Assembly: GCA_964036315.1 (NCBI GenBank)
Contig: OZ038498.1
Location: forward strand, 6,415,778 to 6,479,777
Length of the DNA stretch: 64,000 nt
Direction: 5' to 3'
Source: Acanthosepion esculentum
Taxonomy: Eukaryota; Mollusca; Cephalopoda; Sepiida; Sepiidae
Shown: positions 10,603 to 23,060 of the stretch, in pieces
Position numbering within the stretch: the first letter of the stretch is position 1
Layout: every line of letters begins with the position of its first letter
Notes under the pieces: model-generated
Told to the model about the DNA's origin: nothing
The model's input: the letters and a program-made list of their open reading frames with translations, nothing else
Databases searched by the model: none
Position numbers and translations under genes: made by a program

Positions 10603-12284
10603 ATACTATAAAAAATCCTTTAGAAGATGGGTTTTTGTGTGAAACTGATCCAAGTAATCTCTTTGTAACAAAGTCTCTCTGTACAAGCAGCACCACATTC
10701 AAAAACAAACTGGCCTATACTCTCTTGCGTTGTGATTTTCATGCCCAGCTGATCTTGAAAAAAAATTGCATATGTTCACCCACTCTCTCAAATTCTCCTA
10801 GCTCTGAGACCATGTCTTTCTTAAATTAAGGTGTAAGGTGTTTCTTTTTCCTTTCTTTTCCTTCATTCATTTTGCATACCAGGTATATATGTGTTTTCTT
10901 TGCCACACGAGGTCTTCTCTTCTACAGTTTTGAGACGTATTTTTGTTTTCTTGATATGCAGCAGGATTTGCAAATGCTGTGAATCCTGACGAATAGAGCG
11001 CAAAGCAGAATGAGACTAGAAATAGGACAAGAACGGTGCAGTTTTGTGAAGAACACTGGAATGAGAGATGTGATATTTGTGATGAGAATGATACTGGGAA
11101 GAGCAATACCAATGCAGCGGGATGGACACTTGTGACGCGGAGGGGGGGGGCCGTGACGGGGTTAAATGTTAATTCCGAGCAGAAAAAGGGTGACGCCCGA
11201 AATGAAATATAAGCTGCGAGATAGAAAGAATGGAAGACATTTTCAATGGTAATATGAAAGTGAAATAAAAAGGGCCATCTGGATTGCCTCACCCCTATGA
11301 ATTGGAACGGTTTTTTCTTATCTATCGAGAGTCTGGCATGCAGACAAAAACGGATCTGGGGAAATGACTTTATCTCTTTCTTGAAAAATTAGAAAAACTT
11401 ATATGATTAACGAGAACAGAGCCAGATGGGAATTATATTTTTGTTGAGGAAAACAAATTTAAAAATGAAAACATGGAATGAATTTGCTGTGAGGATCAGG
11501 GTTATGAAAATCGATCCTGTCAAGACAGGCAGGTGGTCTGGTTTGTGTTTTTGCTGCAACAGCAATCAGTTCATGGATGGAGAACAGGTTTGTTTCTTGT
11601 TTTAGAATTTACGTAAAGAAATATATTTTAGTTGATGAAAAAAAATTGGGAAATAATTTTATCTCTCCCTTGGAAGGTTAAATGAGAACTCAGTGGCCTG
11701 GTTTGTGTTTTCGCTGGACAAAGACAATTCTTGGAAAATAGAAAGGAGTTAGAGCATTGAAATTGATGACTGGAATAAAATTCCACCCCATTGCCTCCAT
11801 GCTTTAAAAATTAGATTTGTCACAAAGAGAGTTGAGCCATCTTGAGAGATGGGCTGAGGTAGAATAGGGAGATTTACCGCTGTCTGTGTGGAGTGGTAGT
11901 GTGAAATGTGAAGTGAAGCGGGTTGGAGGTAAGGGAGGAGCAAGCCCTGTGACTATACTCAAGAAGGTGAATAATTGGAAAGTTGATTAAGAAAGCAGAA
12001 CTTTTATTGTGATTAATGTAAAAATTTAGGAATCACTGAATCCCCAGCCCCCTTCGGCCCAAATTCAGTTTGGGGCCAAAGTGCATATAAACAGATAGCT
12101 TTGGGAGCTCAAAGATTTGGACTGCAAATCCCATATCAAGTGCTTCTGGAATCCATGTCAGCTGACACCAGATTTATGATTCTAAAGAACTTTGAACCCA
12201 GCTCCTCCAGAAACTTAGTGTCACTATAGAGATTGATGTGGGAAGGGTTAATATAATGCTTGCTGGATAGCTATGTGATATCTA
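10603..12284. other. no gene; weak direct repeats
   Basis: Contains a G10 run near 11141 and two degenerate copies of a segment with ggaaat.a.tttatctct and tggtttgtgttt.cgctg-like sequence (about 11358-11556 and 11648-11718). The open frame at 10867-11292 (minus) resembles nothing known. Confidence 0.45.
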
Positions 12285-12611
12285 TCCTCTTATATGGCAG
12301 TGAATAATGGACAATCTCCCTGCAGATGAAGACAGCAGAAATAGGGTTCTGCAAAATAATACTGAGAATTCCATTGAATAAGCAACGAGGAAGTCTCAAA
12401 GTAAATGGCAATAAAAAGAACTCTTCTACTCAGAATCAGAAAGAGACAGCTGAAATTTCTTGGACATATAATCAGGAAGGAAGTCTTGGAAAATTTAATC
12501 TTCACAAGGGCAAGAAAGATGGGAGAAGGCAGCAAGCCATGTACTTGATGAACTTGTATAAATGGATGGCAGAACTGGGGCTGGGAGGCTTAACAAAAGA
12601 AGACTCTTCTT
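12285..12611 (+). mobile_element. LINE family A 3' end, copy
   Basis: Plus strand with LLYGSE.WTISLQ-like sequence (12290), MLRIP-like residues, FLGHIIRKE.LENLIFT-like sequence and LMNLYKWMAE (12545), the C-terminal signature of family A. Frameshifted and lacking RT. Confidence 0.7.
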
Positions 12612-12740
12612 TATATTTTATCGAGAATCTCTAAATCCATATCGAAACCACCAGATCGAATATTCAATGCATGAATAAATGACTTATCAATGTGTAAGAT
12701 AGATTCTGGTTAGAAAAATTGTATAGAATAGCTAATATAT
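12612..12740 (-). mobile_element. LINE family B fragment
   Basis: Matches 53680-53800 in the same orientation (tttatc.agaatctctaaat, atattcaat.catg.atgaat, taagatagat.ctgg). It abuts the end of the family A copy. Confidence 0.65.
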
Positions 12741-12924
12741 TATTTGGACATTTTAATGATATGATAACAGAGTTTGTTTATGCATATAGGAACAATATTT
12801 GCTTTAACATTTCATGTATGCTCTTGTTATTATTTCATTGACTTGAATTGATGCAAGCATGACACAAGGCTGTACTTTTTAAACTTTTTAGATGATCAGA
12901 CTTACTATCAGTAATTTGTCTAAA

Positions 12925-13061
12925 TTTATAGGATGAGGAGTTATTTGCCGTATTTACATTCAGATTAATGTCCTTATCTTTGTTGTTGTTACTGCAATAT
13001 TTCAGTCATTGTGCTCACCAGCCTACTTGACAGTGTCTGTCAATCCAGATAAACATCAGGG
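12925..13061 (-). repeat. HHR-like-tailed SINE fragment, diverged
   Basis: Shares gatgaggagttat, ttatctttgttgttgtta, caatatttcagtcattgtgctc and a following tgtctgtcaatcc segment with the copy at 5045-5175. Confidence 0.5.
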
Positions 13062-14189
13062 AACTTTGAACTGAACTCAGTATTTAATCTATGCAGGTAG
13101 ATTGTTCTTGTTACACTGTATATGTCTAGGGATAATCTCATCTTGTTCCTTTTTACTACTTCTACGTTATTGCTAGACCTGTTTCCAGGTGTAGGAGTGT
13201 AAGTCAGTACTATTTGGCCTGGAAATTGAACTGACAATTACTATGTCACTAAATTCAAATTCATAGTATACTGGCATATGTATAAGGTTCTATTTGGCAT
13301 TTTTATACTTGTCCTTGGAATTTATTATCTCATCTTAGAATTGTGTTGAAATGTAAGCAAGACAATATATGTAAAGGGTGTGATAACTACAGTTTTGTTC
13401 CATCGTCTCTAAGATAGCAACGCCTCTAACTATACAAACATTAACATGGATTTTCAGGACAAACAATAACGACTATTAGATGGAATACTGGCACTTTGGA
13501 AAAAAAAAAGGAATGAGTCTCTGTCAGAGCAATTAGTTCATTGTGTGAATGGTAAGCACTGGTCATAAATTGTGCATGTAAAATTTCCCGGAGCTTATTT
13601 GGTTTTAGTATGCAAAGCTCATACTTATGAATAAATCCAAGTATCTATTGGCAGGGGATTAGTTCTTGCGTCAAATACCTCAACTAGGAGTTGTGAGTGG
13701 AATTTTTTCTGTGTGGATGTGCTGTTCCTTGCCTGTTCCTGTGGTTGGTTCATCTCTGTCACTATACTGCTAACTGTTCCTTTGCTGATTCTCCTCTGCT
13801 TATATCGGTAGAGATAAGCTCAACTTGAACACAATTTTAGATTCTCAATCTGCCATTTGATTGGCCAACATTGAATCCTTAATTATGATTTGCTGGTTCT
13901 GTTATTTTATTGAAACTATGCGCGTGAGTTGTTTGTTATGGCATCTAAATGTCTTAGTTAACTAATACTTTAATCCTGGCTACATCTATCTGTGCATCGG
14001 GAAAATAGCTTTTAGGATTTGAGAAGTGCAGCATATATATATTATAGTCTAATTTATAGTTTTGGCAAGTGACAAGAAACTTTTAATCTGCATATAATTG
14101 TTGTTTGGTAATTGTCATGTTTTAGTCATGAGAAAAAAGAAATTAAATTTTTTAAGAATGACTGCCATTATATTTGAAGATAAGTGTTT
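13062..14189. other. no feature recognised
   Basis: No coding or repeat signal identified. Confidence 0.5.
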
Positions 14190-14580
14190 TTGCTGTTTAG
14201 ATTACAGTCTCCTCATGGGTGAAAAGGAAACTTAAAGCAATAGAAACGTGGCTCTATATAAGTATACTGAGAATACCATGGATCAAATATGTGAGCAATG
14301 ATAAGATTTTAGAGAAAATGGAAACAGAAAAGGAGACTTATACCTAACGTCAGGAAGAAACAGGTTAAGTTCCTATGGCACATAATGAGGAAAGAGTGCT
14401 TGGAAAATTTGACACTTGCAGGACTGATTGAAATGAAGACGGACAGGTAAAAACAACACATACTTAGTAAGCTTGTGTAAATGGATAACAAGAGAACAAA
14501 ATTTATTAAGGTTGACAAAGGACAGGAAATTGTGGAGAGCCATGATTGCTAATGTCTTGAAGGGACATGGCACCTAGAAG
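14190..14580 (+). mobile_element. LINE family A 3' end, copy
   Basis: Contains the family A 3' sequence (aaagcaatagaaacgtgg, gcttggaaaatttgacac, aaggacaggaaattgtgga, gccatgattgctaatgtctt). No intact frame. Confidence 0.7.
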
Positions 14581-14999
14581 AAAGAGAACAGCTGCAGTGT
14601 TCTCTTTACTTTCTCTTTTCAAAACAAAAGCATCCCACTATGCAGGATACCAAGCCACATTGGTATCCAGAGTAAAGATAAAGTTGATTCAGAGGCAAAG
14701 TAAGCACCGAACATTAATCACTTAAATACAAAAATCCTTTATACTGACTTCAAGTCTATCCCAAATAAATTCATCACAAATAAATAACAGGGGTATTGAA
14801 GTTCCAATCCAGACAAGAAACCATATCGCATCATAGGAGAGTGGAAACCAGGATGCAGAAAGATAAGGATGGAGGAGGTTGTGCTCGTTAGACTCCACAT
14901 GAGTCATACTCAAATTACACATAATCACCGATATTGAAAAATGAAAAACTATCAATATGTATTGCATGTCAAGAACAATACACAGTGAAACGCATTCTA
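14581..14999. other. no feature recognised
   Basis: No clear signal; an open frame on the minus strand (14722-15105) runs into the repeat at 15000 and is not a gene. Confidence 0.45.
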
Positions 15000-15500
15000 T
15001 CAAATTGTGGATTTCGGTTGGTCGTTTTGTTTTACGGCATATCAACCTCAATGGGTCATTTAATGCCGACAACTTTTTTTTCCTGGTAATATTTTGTTTT
15101 GTCAAAAATTTATTTCTGGTAATATTTTTTTCTGCAAAAATGTATAGATGGTAATATTATTTTCAAAAACGTATTGCTGGTAATTATTTTGTTTTCTTCA
15201 AAAATTTATTTCTGGTTATAATTTTTTTCAAAGTATTTATGGTATTAAAACCTATTTTTACACTTTTATAATGCTTTTTACCTCAGTTTCGGGGTTAACT
15301 ATTTGCCCATAGCTGGGACCCTAACAGGTGCTACCACTCCGGGTCAGGGTGGACCTAGGAAGACCAGCAATTAAGAGGTGGTTCCACGCTCCTCAAAGCC
15401 TCCTGATCAGAGGCCTTGCTGTTGGACGTAGTTTATCGTCTTACCCTGGACGCGGATGTAGTTTATTGTCATACCGAGGACGGTCGAAGTGTGGAGGTCT
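15000..15500 (-). repeat. composite repeat with degenerate minisatellite
   Basis: 15082-15245 is a degenerate tandem repeat of about 35 bp built on tggtaatattttt..tcaaaaatttatttc. It is flanked by a conserved block (caacctcaatgggtcattta) on one side and, at 15300-15345, by catagctgggaccctaacag. The same pieces recur inverted at 24060-24615 and 22870-23060, at 26470-26610, and the last block recurs at the 5' end of the LINE at 46757. Confidence 0.7.
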
Positions 15501-16019
15501 AAACCTAATTTGAACATATTATTAACAAATTAAAAACTTAAGTCTTCAATCATGTCGATCTGTTCAAAATAATATAATTTCTGAAAGAAGTCAGATGTTA
15601 CATGAGAATATAATATCAAAATCTGGAAACTCTTATTTTCCGCCATCACTTGAAAAAACTTTGTCCAAACTGCGACTTATTCCCTCAAGGCTTTTTATTT
15701 TTCTGAATAATATTTCCATCCTGATTTCTAATACTATATAATTCTAGCATTAAATAACACTTACAGAAGACTTGATATGCTGATAAACCAAACAAACCAG
15801 GCCTTTACCTGTTCATAAACTGCTGGACGAATGATTGAAAAGAGAAACATGGGAAAATTGCCTGATGTCTGGGTTGATGTCCTCAACAAGATGGATTTCT
15901 ATGAAACAATAATACTAGCTGTTTAAACTGGCATGAATTCCTTTAGTGAGATATTATTTTTGAGAATGCTAAATTGCTTAAATATATAACTAAATAATAA
16001 TTACGTTTATGTGTGTATT
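15501..16019. other. no feature recognised
   Basis: No coding or repeat signal identified. Confidence 0.5.
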
Positions 16020-16920
16020 CATAGTTTGTTAATTTTCTTGTAAATTTATTTACATTATTGTTTATTTTATTTATTTATTTTTTTCTAAGTGATTGGTTAT
16101 CTTATTTATTTAGTTTAAAGTATTAACTTGTCTAAAGTATGTTATATTATCTGTGTTGTATATAAAATATATATGAAAAATTTGTTTTCATGTCTGCATT
16201 TAGAGATAAGTTCTGATCATTTGATATATATATATTTGTGTATTTAGGCAGCAATCCTTCTTTCATGCACATTTCATTGAAAACGACAGACAAGGTGCTT
16301 TTATTTAGTTTTTTATACAATTTCTCATGCGATCTAATAATTTTTTTCTTTTCGAATGATAAATTATATAAAAACTGTCCGAATGTTCTTTTTATCCGAG
16401 CGTTTTCGGCTATACATTTAGCCATTTTCAAGGATTAAATATTTTAACTGTTAAATAAGAAATAGTTTGTTGTATGTATGTTTTATAATATGTTTTCATT
16501 TTTCAAAACACAGTCAAGGTATTGTGTCTATGTTCAAATTTAATATTATTAAGTGTTGTTTTTTTTTGTTTTATTAATAAGGCTTCAATTATTTTTAGCC
16601 GTTTTTTGCATGTAGATGATGCTATTATATTACTGTTGTCAACAAGTATGTTACAAATAGTGTCCGTTATGTCTACATGAATATTTAAATGAGATCTAAC
16701 TAAGCTATTGTCAGAAAGGTGTAGAGTGAGTCTGCATGTCAAACATGTTGTAGTGTGGCCTATATAATTATTTATGAATTTTGATTCATCAAGAATACAA
16801 TTCCTTAATGGGCATTTAAATTTGTAAATAATATTTGCCCTATTTAATTTTGATCTTGGAGGTGAATTATTTTTAACTATAGTTAAAAATAATAATTCAC
16901 GTGGAAATAATTTCAAGTGG
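16020..16920 (-). pseudogene. second Penelope-like element: GIY-YIG end joined to a 5'-like segment
   Basis: On the minus strand, 16870-16503 encodes a GIY-YIG module: ANIIYKFKCPLRNC, then NNYIGHTTTCLTCRLTLHLS, a conserved RSHL, and a C-terminal KKRLKIIEALLIKQKK. An HHR-like segment follows (16437-16388). After it, sequence encoding LSVVFNEMCMKEGLLPKYT resembles the N-terminal part of PLE proteins, so the order endonuclease - ribozyme - N-terminus suggests a head-to-tail junction of two copies. 16176-16202 is shared with the PLE at 2458-2487. RT itself is absent; the element is cut at about 16920 by the LTR retroelement. Confidence 0.72.
16388..16437 (-). ncRNA. decayed hammerhead-like motif of PLE 2
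   Basis: Minus strand: cTTGAAAA in place of CTGANGA, stem II GGCT/AGCC, then GAAA and a CG/CG stem III. C3-to-T and G8-to-A changes would inactivate it. The cleavage site is unclear. Confidence 0.38.
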
Positions 16921-19690
16921 AAATTGCTGGGTTTTGACCTGCTACTTGGATTTGACATCATAAAGAAGTTGGGAGGAGTGTGTGTGACCAGTGATGAGAC
17001 TGTGAGGTTTCTTCAACTAGACCGACCCTTGTGCGCAGCCATCACCATCAACGAGCCTGACTTCCATGCAGAGTATGACCAGAACAGGAAGATCTGGGTT
17101 GTGTCTTAGGAAGTGGTCTAGTGACCAGACACCATCTGCATTGAAGAACCAGACATCTGACTATCCAGTATCAAAGCCACTCAGGGAGGAGTATACTTAT
17201 GAGCTACGAAGCTGGATGGATAACAGCTGGCTATTTCTGTATCCTGAGGAAGAACTTGGGTACCCCTAAGGGTCTGATCCCACTAATGGCTATGCTACAG
17301 GAAAACAAACAGAGGGTCTGCCCGGTCATGAATTATCAGGAGCTCAATCAATATGTTGACATGCACTGAGCTAATGCAAATGCTTGCACTCAAAAATTGA
17401 AGGAGTGGTGACAGGAAGGATTGGATGTTGCTGTACTGGATTTGTGCCGTGCCTAATTTGCAGATCTATGTCGACAAATCATTATGGCCCTTTCAAACAG
17501 TGAAGGTAAACAGGTAAAAATATTGTCTCACCTGTTTGGGTTTTGTGCTCAATGTCGCATCGCTAATCATGTGATCAATTGTGAATGCTTTGGTCGCACA
17601 GGACAAAACTATTCAGAGGGCCATATCGATGACATATTTGTCAATGAGAGTGTATTCACTGCGGCATGTGTAAGGGCACATCTTCAGTGATTTGGACTGA
17701 CAAGTAAGACTCCAGAGCATTTAGAGAGTGCCACCGGTGTGCTGGGATTGCGTGTCTGGGAGGAGTGGGGTAAATTGCAATGGAGTTGCAGGAGTGACTT
17801 CCCACTGATGCTTAACGTGCTCACATGTCAGAGCATCTTTTCCCTGTGTGAGAAGTTGACTGGACATTTGCCAGTATGTTGCTGGCTCCGTATCACAACT
17901 GCATTCAGAAAACAGTGGGCAAACTCTGTGATGATTGGCTGGGACGATGAGATGCGGAACCCACCTCTAACTCAGATGCTGACAGACATTGTTACCAGAT
18001 TGGCCCAGAAGGATCTGGGGTGATTAGTGTGTTGATGGATATGGAGTCACTGTGTGGGTTGACTCTAGCTCCTTGGCCACCAAAGTCATTGTAGAAAGCA
18101 GCAAATCCCTGGTTGAAGATGCCTGTTGGCTGCGATCAGAAGACAAGCATATCAACCTAGCAGAGTTCAACGCGATCTTGAGAGGCATCAACATGACACT
18201 GCAACAGAGAGTGACTTTGGTTTACCTGAAGAACGACTCAACGTATATCCATCAATGGGTTCTTGATACGTTGTTTGGATACTCTTGAGTGCACACAAAG
18301 GCAGCAACAGAAATGTTAATAAGATGTCGGCTCAGCACAATCAAGGAACTGGTGGAGGAATACAAATTGACTATTGACATAGAGCTTGTCAGATCCTATG
18401 CAAACCAAGCCGATCAGCTCACCAGAGTGGCTCAATAATGGCTGTGTGTGGTTTGGAAAGAAACGGAACCAGTGTGTGCAGCATCTACAGAAGGGGGCAG
18501 GAATCCACACACATTCAAGCCATCCATTGATGTAGTGGGCATCACAGTGTGAAGCACACCTTGTATTATTTTGTAAGACTGATCCACCTTGAGGTCTCCA
18601 AGGCAGCTGTTTGGGCAGTGGTTGGAGAGTGTGAAGTGTGCCAATCCACTGACCCAGTGCCAGTGCATTGGCAAGCTGGATGGTTATATATGTGCAAGAA
18701 TTGGAGCAGGGTGGGGATGGACATAACACTTTATGAAGGCTGGCATTACTTGACTCTGATTGACTGGCCCTAGTCGGTTTTCCATCTGGCAACCATTACC
18801 ACATCAGGACACTGCAAGCATTATCTGACAGCTGGAGTTGCTATTCTGCAAGAGAGGGCCTCCTGCTGAGCTGCCCACTGGCAATGGTGCAGCATTCTGT
18901 GCAGAGGTATTAGTGAGGTTTGCAGAGAACTGTGGCATCTGACTTAGATTCTGGTGTGCTTATCAACCATCAGGGAATGGATATTGTGGAGAGATACCAT
19001 TGCACCATCAAGCCTATCGCTGTTCGGTTGAGATGTTCAATTATGGAGGCATTATATTGGTATAACATGACACCAAAACTCCATATATAACTATCAAGCC
19101 TGCATAAAGGGTATCGATTTTGTACTACCACTGGAGTCTATAGAGTAGGAGACATAATATGGGTAAAGACCCCCACATAGTCGATTTTTGACACAGTTAA
19201 AAAAAAGAACAATGACAGGGGTCTATAGCCCACATTCAGTTCTCATCAATGGAATTCCATGCCATATCAGAGACCTCTGCCCACATCAGAGATCTACATT
19301 GTCGGAAGATGATGACAGTGATAAATTGTCTGAGAGCGACTCAAATTTGCCGCTGTTTTTCAGTGCAGGGCCAGACTGTTCATTTACCGAACCAGAGGAA
19401 ACAGATTCTGATGATGATGATGATGATGATGCCAATAACAAGAGAGACCAAGTGGGCACAAATGGAAAAGAGATGGGTAGGTTCCATCCACTTGATGAAA
19501 GCAACCACCATCTCCGTGTGATTTATGTAATCTGGAGATCAGAGAGGAGTGTAGAATAGAAGATGACACTTACCTTGTGTGGCAAAGCAAGCATGTATAT
19601 GCCTGGTGTGCAAAATGAGTGAAGGAAAGGAAAAAGAAATATGTCCACTCTAATGCCTTAAATTAAGAAAGACACAATCATGGCGCTAGG
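16921..19690 (+). pseudogene. LTR-retrotransposon pol (RT, RNase H, integrase), broken
   Basis: Plus strand, several frames. Order: pre-RT segment LLLGFDIIKKLGG (16942), RT with REEYTYELRSWMDNSW (17189), VAVLDL (Asp at 17439) and HIDDIFVNE (17622; the IDD pair is intact), RNase H with VWVDSS (18052), NLAEFNA and KNDST, then integrase with a zinc site H-x4/5-H ... CEVCQS (18525-18640), RVGMDIT (first Asp), a second site reading TGNG where family members have TDN (Asp lost), and IVERY (Glu). The tail has an Asp run from a GAT repeat (19409-19432). In-frame stops include 17351-17480 (three), 18528 and 18769, plus frameshifts near 17095 and later. No gag, protease or LTRs recognised. Ty3/Gypsy or BEL lineage not decided. 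Confidence 0.82.
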
Positions 19691-20449
19691 AGAATTGGCG
19701 AGAGTGGTTGGACATATGCAAATTTTTCATGGTGGAAGCAAGCGATGTAGTTTGCCTGACCATTTGTCATGAAAATAGCAATAAAGTTGCAAGAGGTTAG
19801 CAGTGTTCCATCTGTGGGAATGGGGTTGATGGTTGAATCGTGGAAAACAATTCATCACCCACAAGGCCGAGCAAACTTTGTTGAGACTAAAAAGTAAAGA
19901 TTAGGTAGCTCCAATAATGTACAGTGTGGTGAAAGTGTCTAATACAAGTTGATTCTATCCTGTGGAGATATATACCTGCCTCTTTTCAATTCGCACCATT
20001 TAAGATGAGTTGGACTTTGTATGATCTTTGATGTCGGCAACAATGGTCAAATGAGTATTCCTACACATGTAGACCAGAAAGGAGCAAATATAGCTCCAGG
20101 ACTGCCAACATGGTTGGGAAATGTTTATATGCAGTAGGACTACAGATATGTATGCATTATGCCAGACATTTACTTATATCACAAAACTGACGAACATATC
20201 TCTAGCAGTGTTGAGAAAGAGCCACCTCGATAATTGAATGCTGCTCTGTAGTATAAAGTGATACAAGCTTGATCTGTCATCCAAGCAATAGTTGTTTATC
20301 TGTATGATTTTAACTTGGGCAACCACGTCTTCCAGAGTATATTTGCACATGGCACACAGGCCCAGCCTCTGGCATCATGGTGTCAGTTATGATGTTACAA
20401 CATTGGTGTTTATGATTGAACAGGGCATGTATATCCAGAACACTATTAA
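19691..20449. other. no feature recognised; possible retroelement 3' flank
   Basis: Less AT-rich than its surroundings and continuous with the pol remnant, but no LTR could be defined. Confidence 0.4.
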
Positions 20450-20790
20450 ACTCATTTGACCAAGAACAGAAATGTGTTGTTCCAGCAGTATAATGCCTAC
20501 CCACATGATGCCTGTGCTATTCATATTCCATTAGTAAGGAGAAGGTTCAATTCAGACAGCTTCTTCGCAAGAACTGTTATTTTGTGGAATGTAGGATGTT
20601 TTCCCAATTGCTACAATCTTGACCTCTTCAAGTCTAGGGTTAACCATTATCTTTCCTGCAAAGCGCCATGAACTTCACTTCTTGCCCTTTCTTATGCTAA
20701 TACAACACCACACAGTAGTTCTCTACCTTTAGTGGCTCTTGGGACTTGTATTGGGAGAACATTAGTATATTAAAAAAAAAAAAAAAAATA
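20450..20790 (+). mobile_element. LINE 3' end with poly(A), family B relative
   Basis: 20540-20670 reads RRRFNSDSFFARTVILWN and NYNLDLFKSRVNHYL, the usual C-terminal signature of jockey/CR1-like LINE RTs, followed by a 3' UTR and an A17 tract at 20772-20788. The tail marks a retroposed 5'-truncated copy. Confidence 0.75.
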
Positions 20791-22099
20791 GAATATGCAT
20801 GACAGAGTACAGTCCTACATTAGTTCCTGACGAAGAGATACAATTTATTATAGGATTTGAGTACTGCTAATACAGTCCGTATTTTGGCACTTGTATATAT
20901 GATCTTTTATTATAATCCAGCTATATTATCTGCACATTTAATCTTGAGTAAATTGAAATGCATATTGAAGGTGCTGCAATTTTATTTTTTATCACTGTTT
21001 AAATATGCATGCTAACCGAGAGCATTATTTTAAGAAGGCTCAGTAGTTACAAGCAGCGAGGAATAGTGCCCCGCGTTATCCTCCCACGGCAGCAAAAGTT
21101 AGAACGGGTTTATTTTCAGCAGTCTCAGCAGTGGTTTATATTTAGTGTAAAGAGTGAACAATTTTCCATACAGATAATGCTGAAGTTATTTTGATGGCAA
21201 ATACAAGTGCTAGTCTTTCCTTTGTAATTTATATTTGCAGCTGACAATGTAACGTGAAATGTAATGCACTGGCTTTTTATACCCATTATCCATTTTATGA
21301 GCCATTCTTACCGCTATTCTCTAAAGAGAAGCATTTACATGTCCTAGAATAGGTTTAGATAGGTTGAGAAGGTGCAGGACATTTGGAAAGTCTTTAGTCT
21401 TATTGGCTCACCCCCACCAAAGTTTTCTCCTTTTTTAGTAAATGCTGCAATGGCTCAGTAGCAGTTGACATATTTAGCAAATATTGACATTTATAATTGA
21501 TAACCCCAAGAAAGGTTTTCAACTCTGTTTGGAATAAGGACATTTTGTATTGCAGCATTTTTCTCTACCTTTCTTGTTGATTCTAAAGTCTAGATAAGTC
21601 ACCTCCAGAAGAAGAAACGGACATTTGCTCTCTGATTAATGCAGAAAATTAGCAATAGGGATGTTCAGATCCCAAACAAAATCAAAGGTTGAGGTCATAA
21701 TTCCAAGGACTAAAAATCAGTCTCACAAGTACATGAAAAAATGGCTAGGGGGTAATTCACAAGCAGTTAAAAATTCACATCACAACTCGAAACACACAAC
21801 AACCTCTTCACCTATGAAGAGCCAAGCAATGTTGTGGTCTAAAGTAGAGATTTTTTTTTTTTTTATTGGGGTTGTGGTTGGTCTAGACCAGTAAGAAAGT
21901 GCAAACAATTACCATTTTTTGAGACCTAGTAAAATCAACCGAATCTTGATTTTCCGTTTCAACAGATGCCACAGAAACACAATTCTTTTTTTTTTAGCTA
22001 AGACTTGGTTTTCCCCATTGCCACACCCACCCCTGATCTCATGAGATCTCACATATGACAATCTGGAGTGGAACTATTTAGCCTTGTGCTTTTTCTTAG
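20791..22099. other. no feature recognised
   Basis: No coding or repeat signal identified; an A/T-run at 21850-21863. Confidence 0.45.
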
Positions 22100-22333
22100 T
22101 GGGACAATCACACTGTCTTCTCTTCTGACAAGTCATCTCCCAAGGAGTTTGCTGTCTCTGAAGCGTCTGCAGAGTTACTAAGCTATGAGGTGTCTGTGTC
22201 TGAGGACAGACCAGATGCACCTCTAATAGTGACTAATCTTTCTCTGTCTGAGGACACACTGCTTGTCTCATTTGCTGATGTGAGAGAACCCACACAGGGT
22301 GAAAATCCTTCATGTGGCACAGTATTCCATTGA
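22100..22333 (+). other. unexplained open frame after a splice-acceptor-like site
   Basis: A 77-codon frame without a start codon opens directly after a pyrimidine-rich ttttcttag and ends at TGA 22331-22333. It is Ser/Glu-rich (FAVSEASAELLSYEV, VSVSEDRPDAPLIV, LSLSEDTLLVSF). The local base composition is less AT-rich than the flanks. No similarity recognised. It could be a decayed exon, part of a transposon gene or chance. Confidence 0.3.
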
Positions 22334-22869
22334 CAAGAATATTGTGCATGATATCAATTTGCCACAAAAATACTTTCTGAAGTTGATTAGTATCAATTAG
22401 TATCCCCAACACTTATTCAGTACCAATTTGCAGAAAGGAATGTCCTTGAATCGCTTTCTCATTCCATATTGAAAAATATCCCTACCACCATGCGCACTGA
22501 ATTACAAGCGAGATTAATACAGAATACAACGAGTGTTAATGTCAAGCAGCCGTTATGTTTCTTTACCTATCTTGAGTTACAGATATACATGACTCAAACT
22601 TATTAAATTTCTCTCCTCTGTTTAAGATAGCAAACAATTCCTCAGTATGTGGTGTCAAATATGTCTTACAAAGTGTAAACTTGTTTATAGTGGGTTTATT
22701 GTCCCCACACAATCAAAAAGGTTCTGTGTTGCCTTTGGGTACTAATACACTGGTGAATTGAATGTAAATATACATTGTTACATCAATCAAATTTCTTTTC
22801 AGTTCTGTCCTTTCATAACTAGTCCTGGGTATAATGATAAACTATATCTTGCAGCAAGGCTTCTGATCA
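22334..22869. other. no feature recognised
   Basis: No coding or repeat signal identified. Confidence 0.45.
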
Positions 22870-23060
22870 GAAGATTAGAGTTTTTAAGGAGTGTGGAATC
22901 CTCTTAATTGCTGTTTTTCCAAGGTCCACCCTGATCTGGGGCAGGAGAACCTGCTAAGTCTCAGCAAATAGTGAAGCCCCCAAAAATCAAAACACTAGGA
23001 AAGTATAAAAATACATTTTTATAATAAAATGACCAACAATACAATTTTAAGTGTAGTGGA
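22870..23060 (+). repeat. fragment of the composite repeat seen at 15000-15500
   Basis: Carries aaggtccaccctgatctgg, then an acctgctaagtctcagc variant, and aagtataaaaatacattttt, in inverted orientation to 15000-15500. Confidence 0.55.

Noticed and set aside
10867..11292. A 141-codon minus-strand open frame.
   Set aside because: No family resemblance, low-complexity stretches and no supporting splice or start context.
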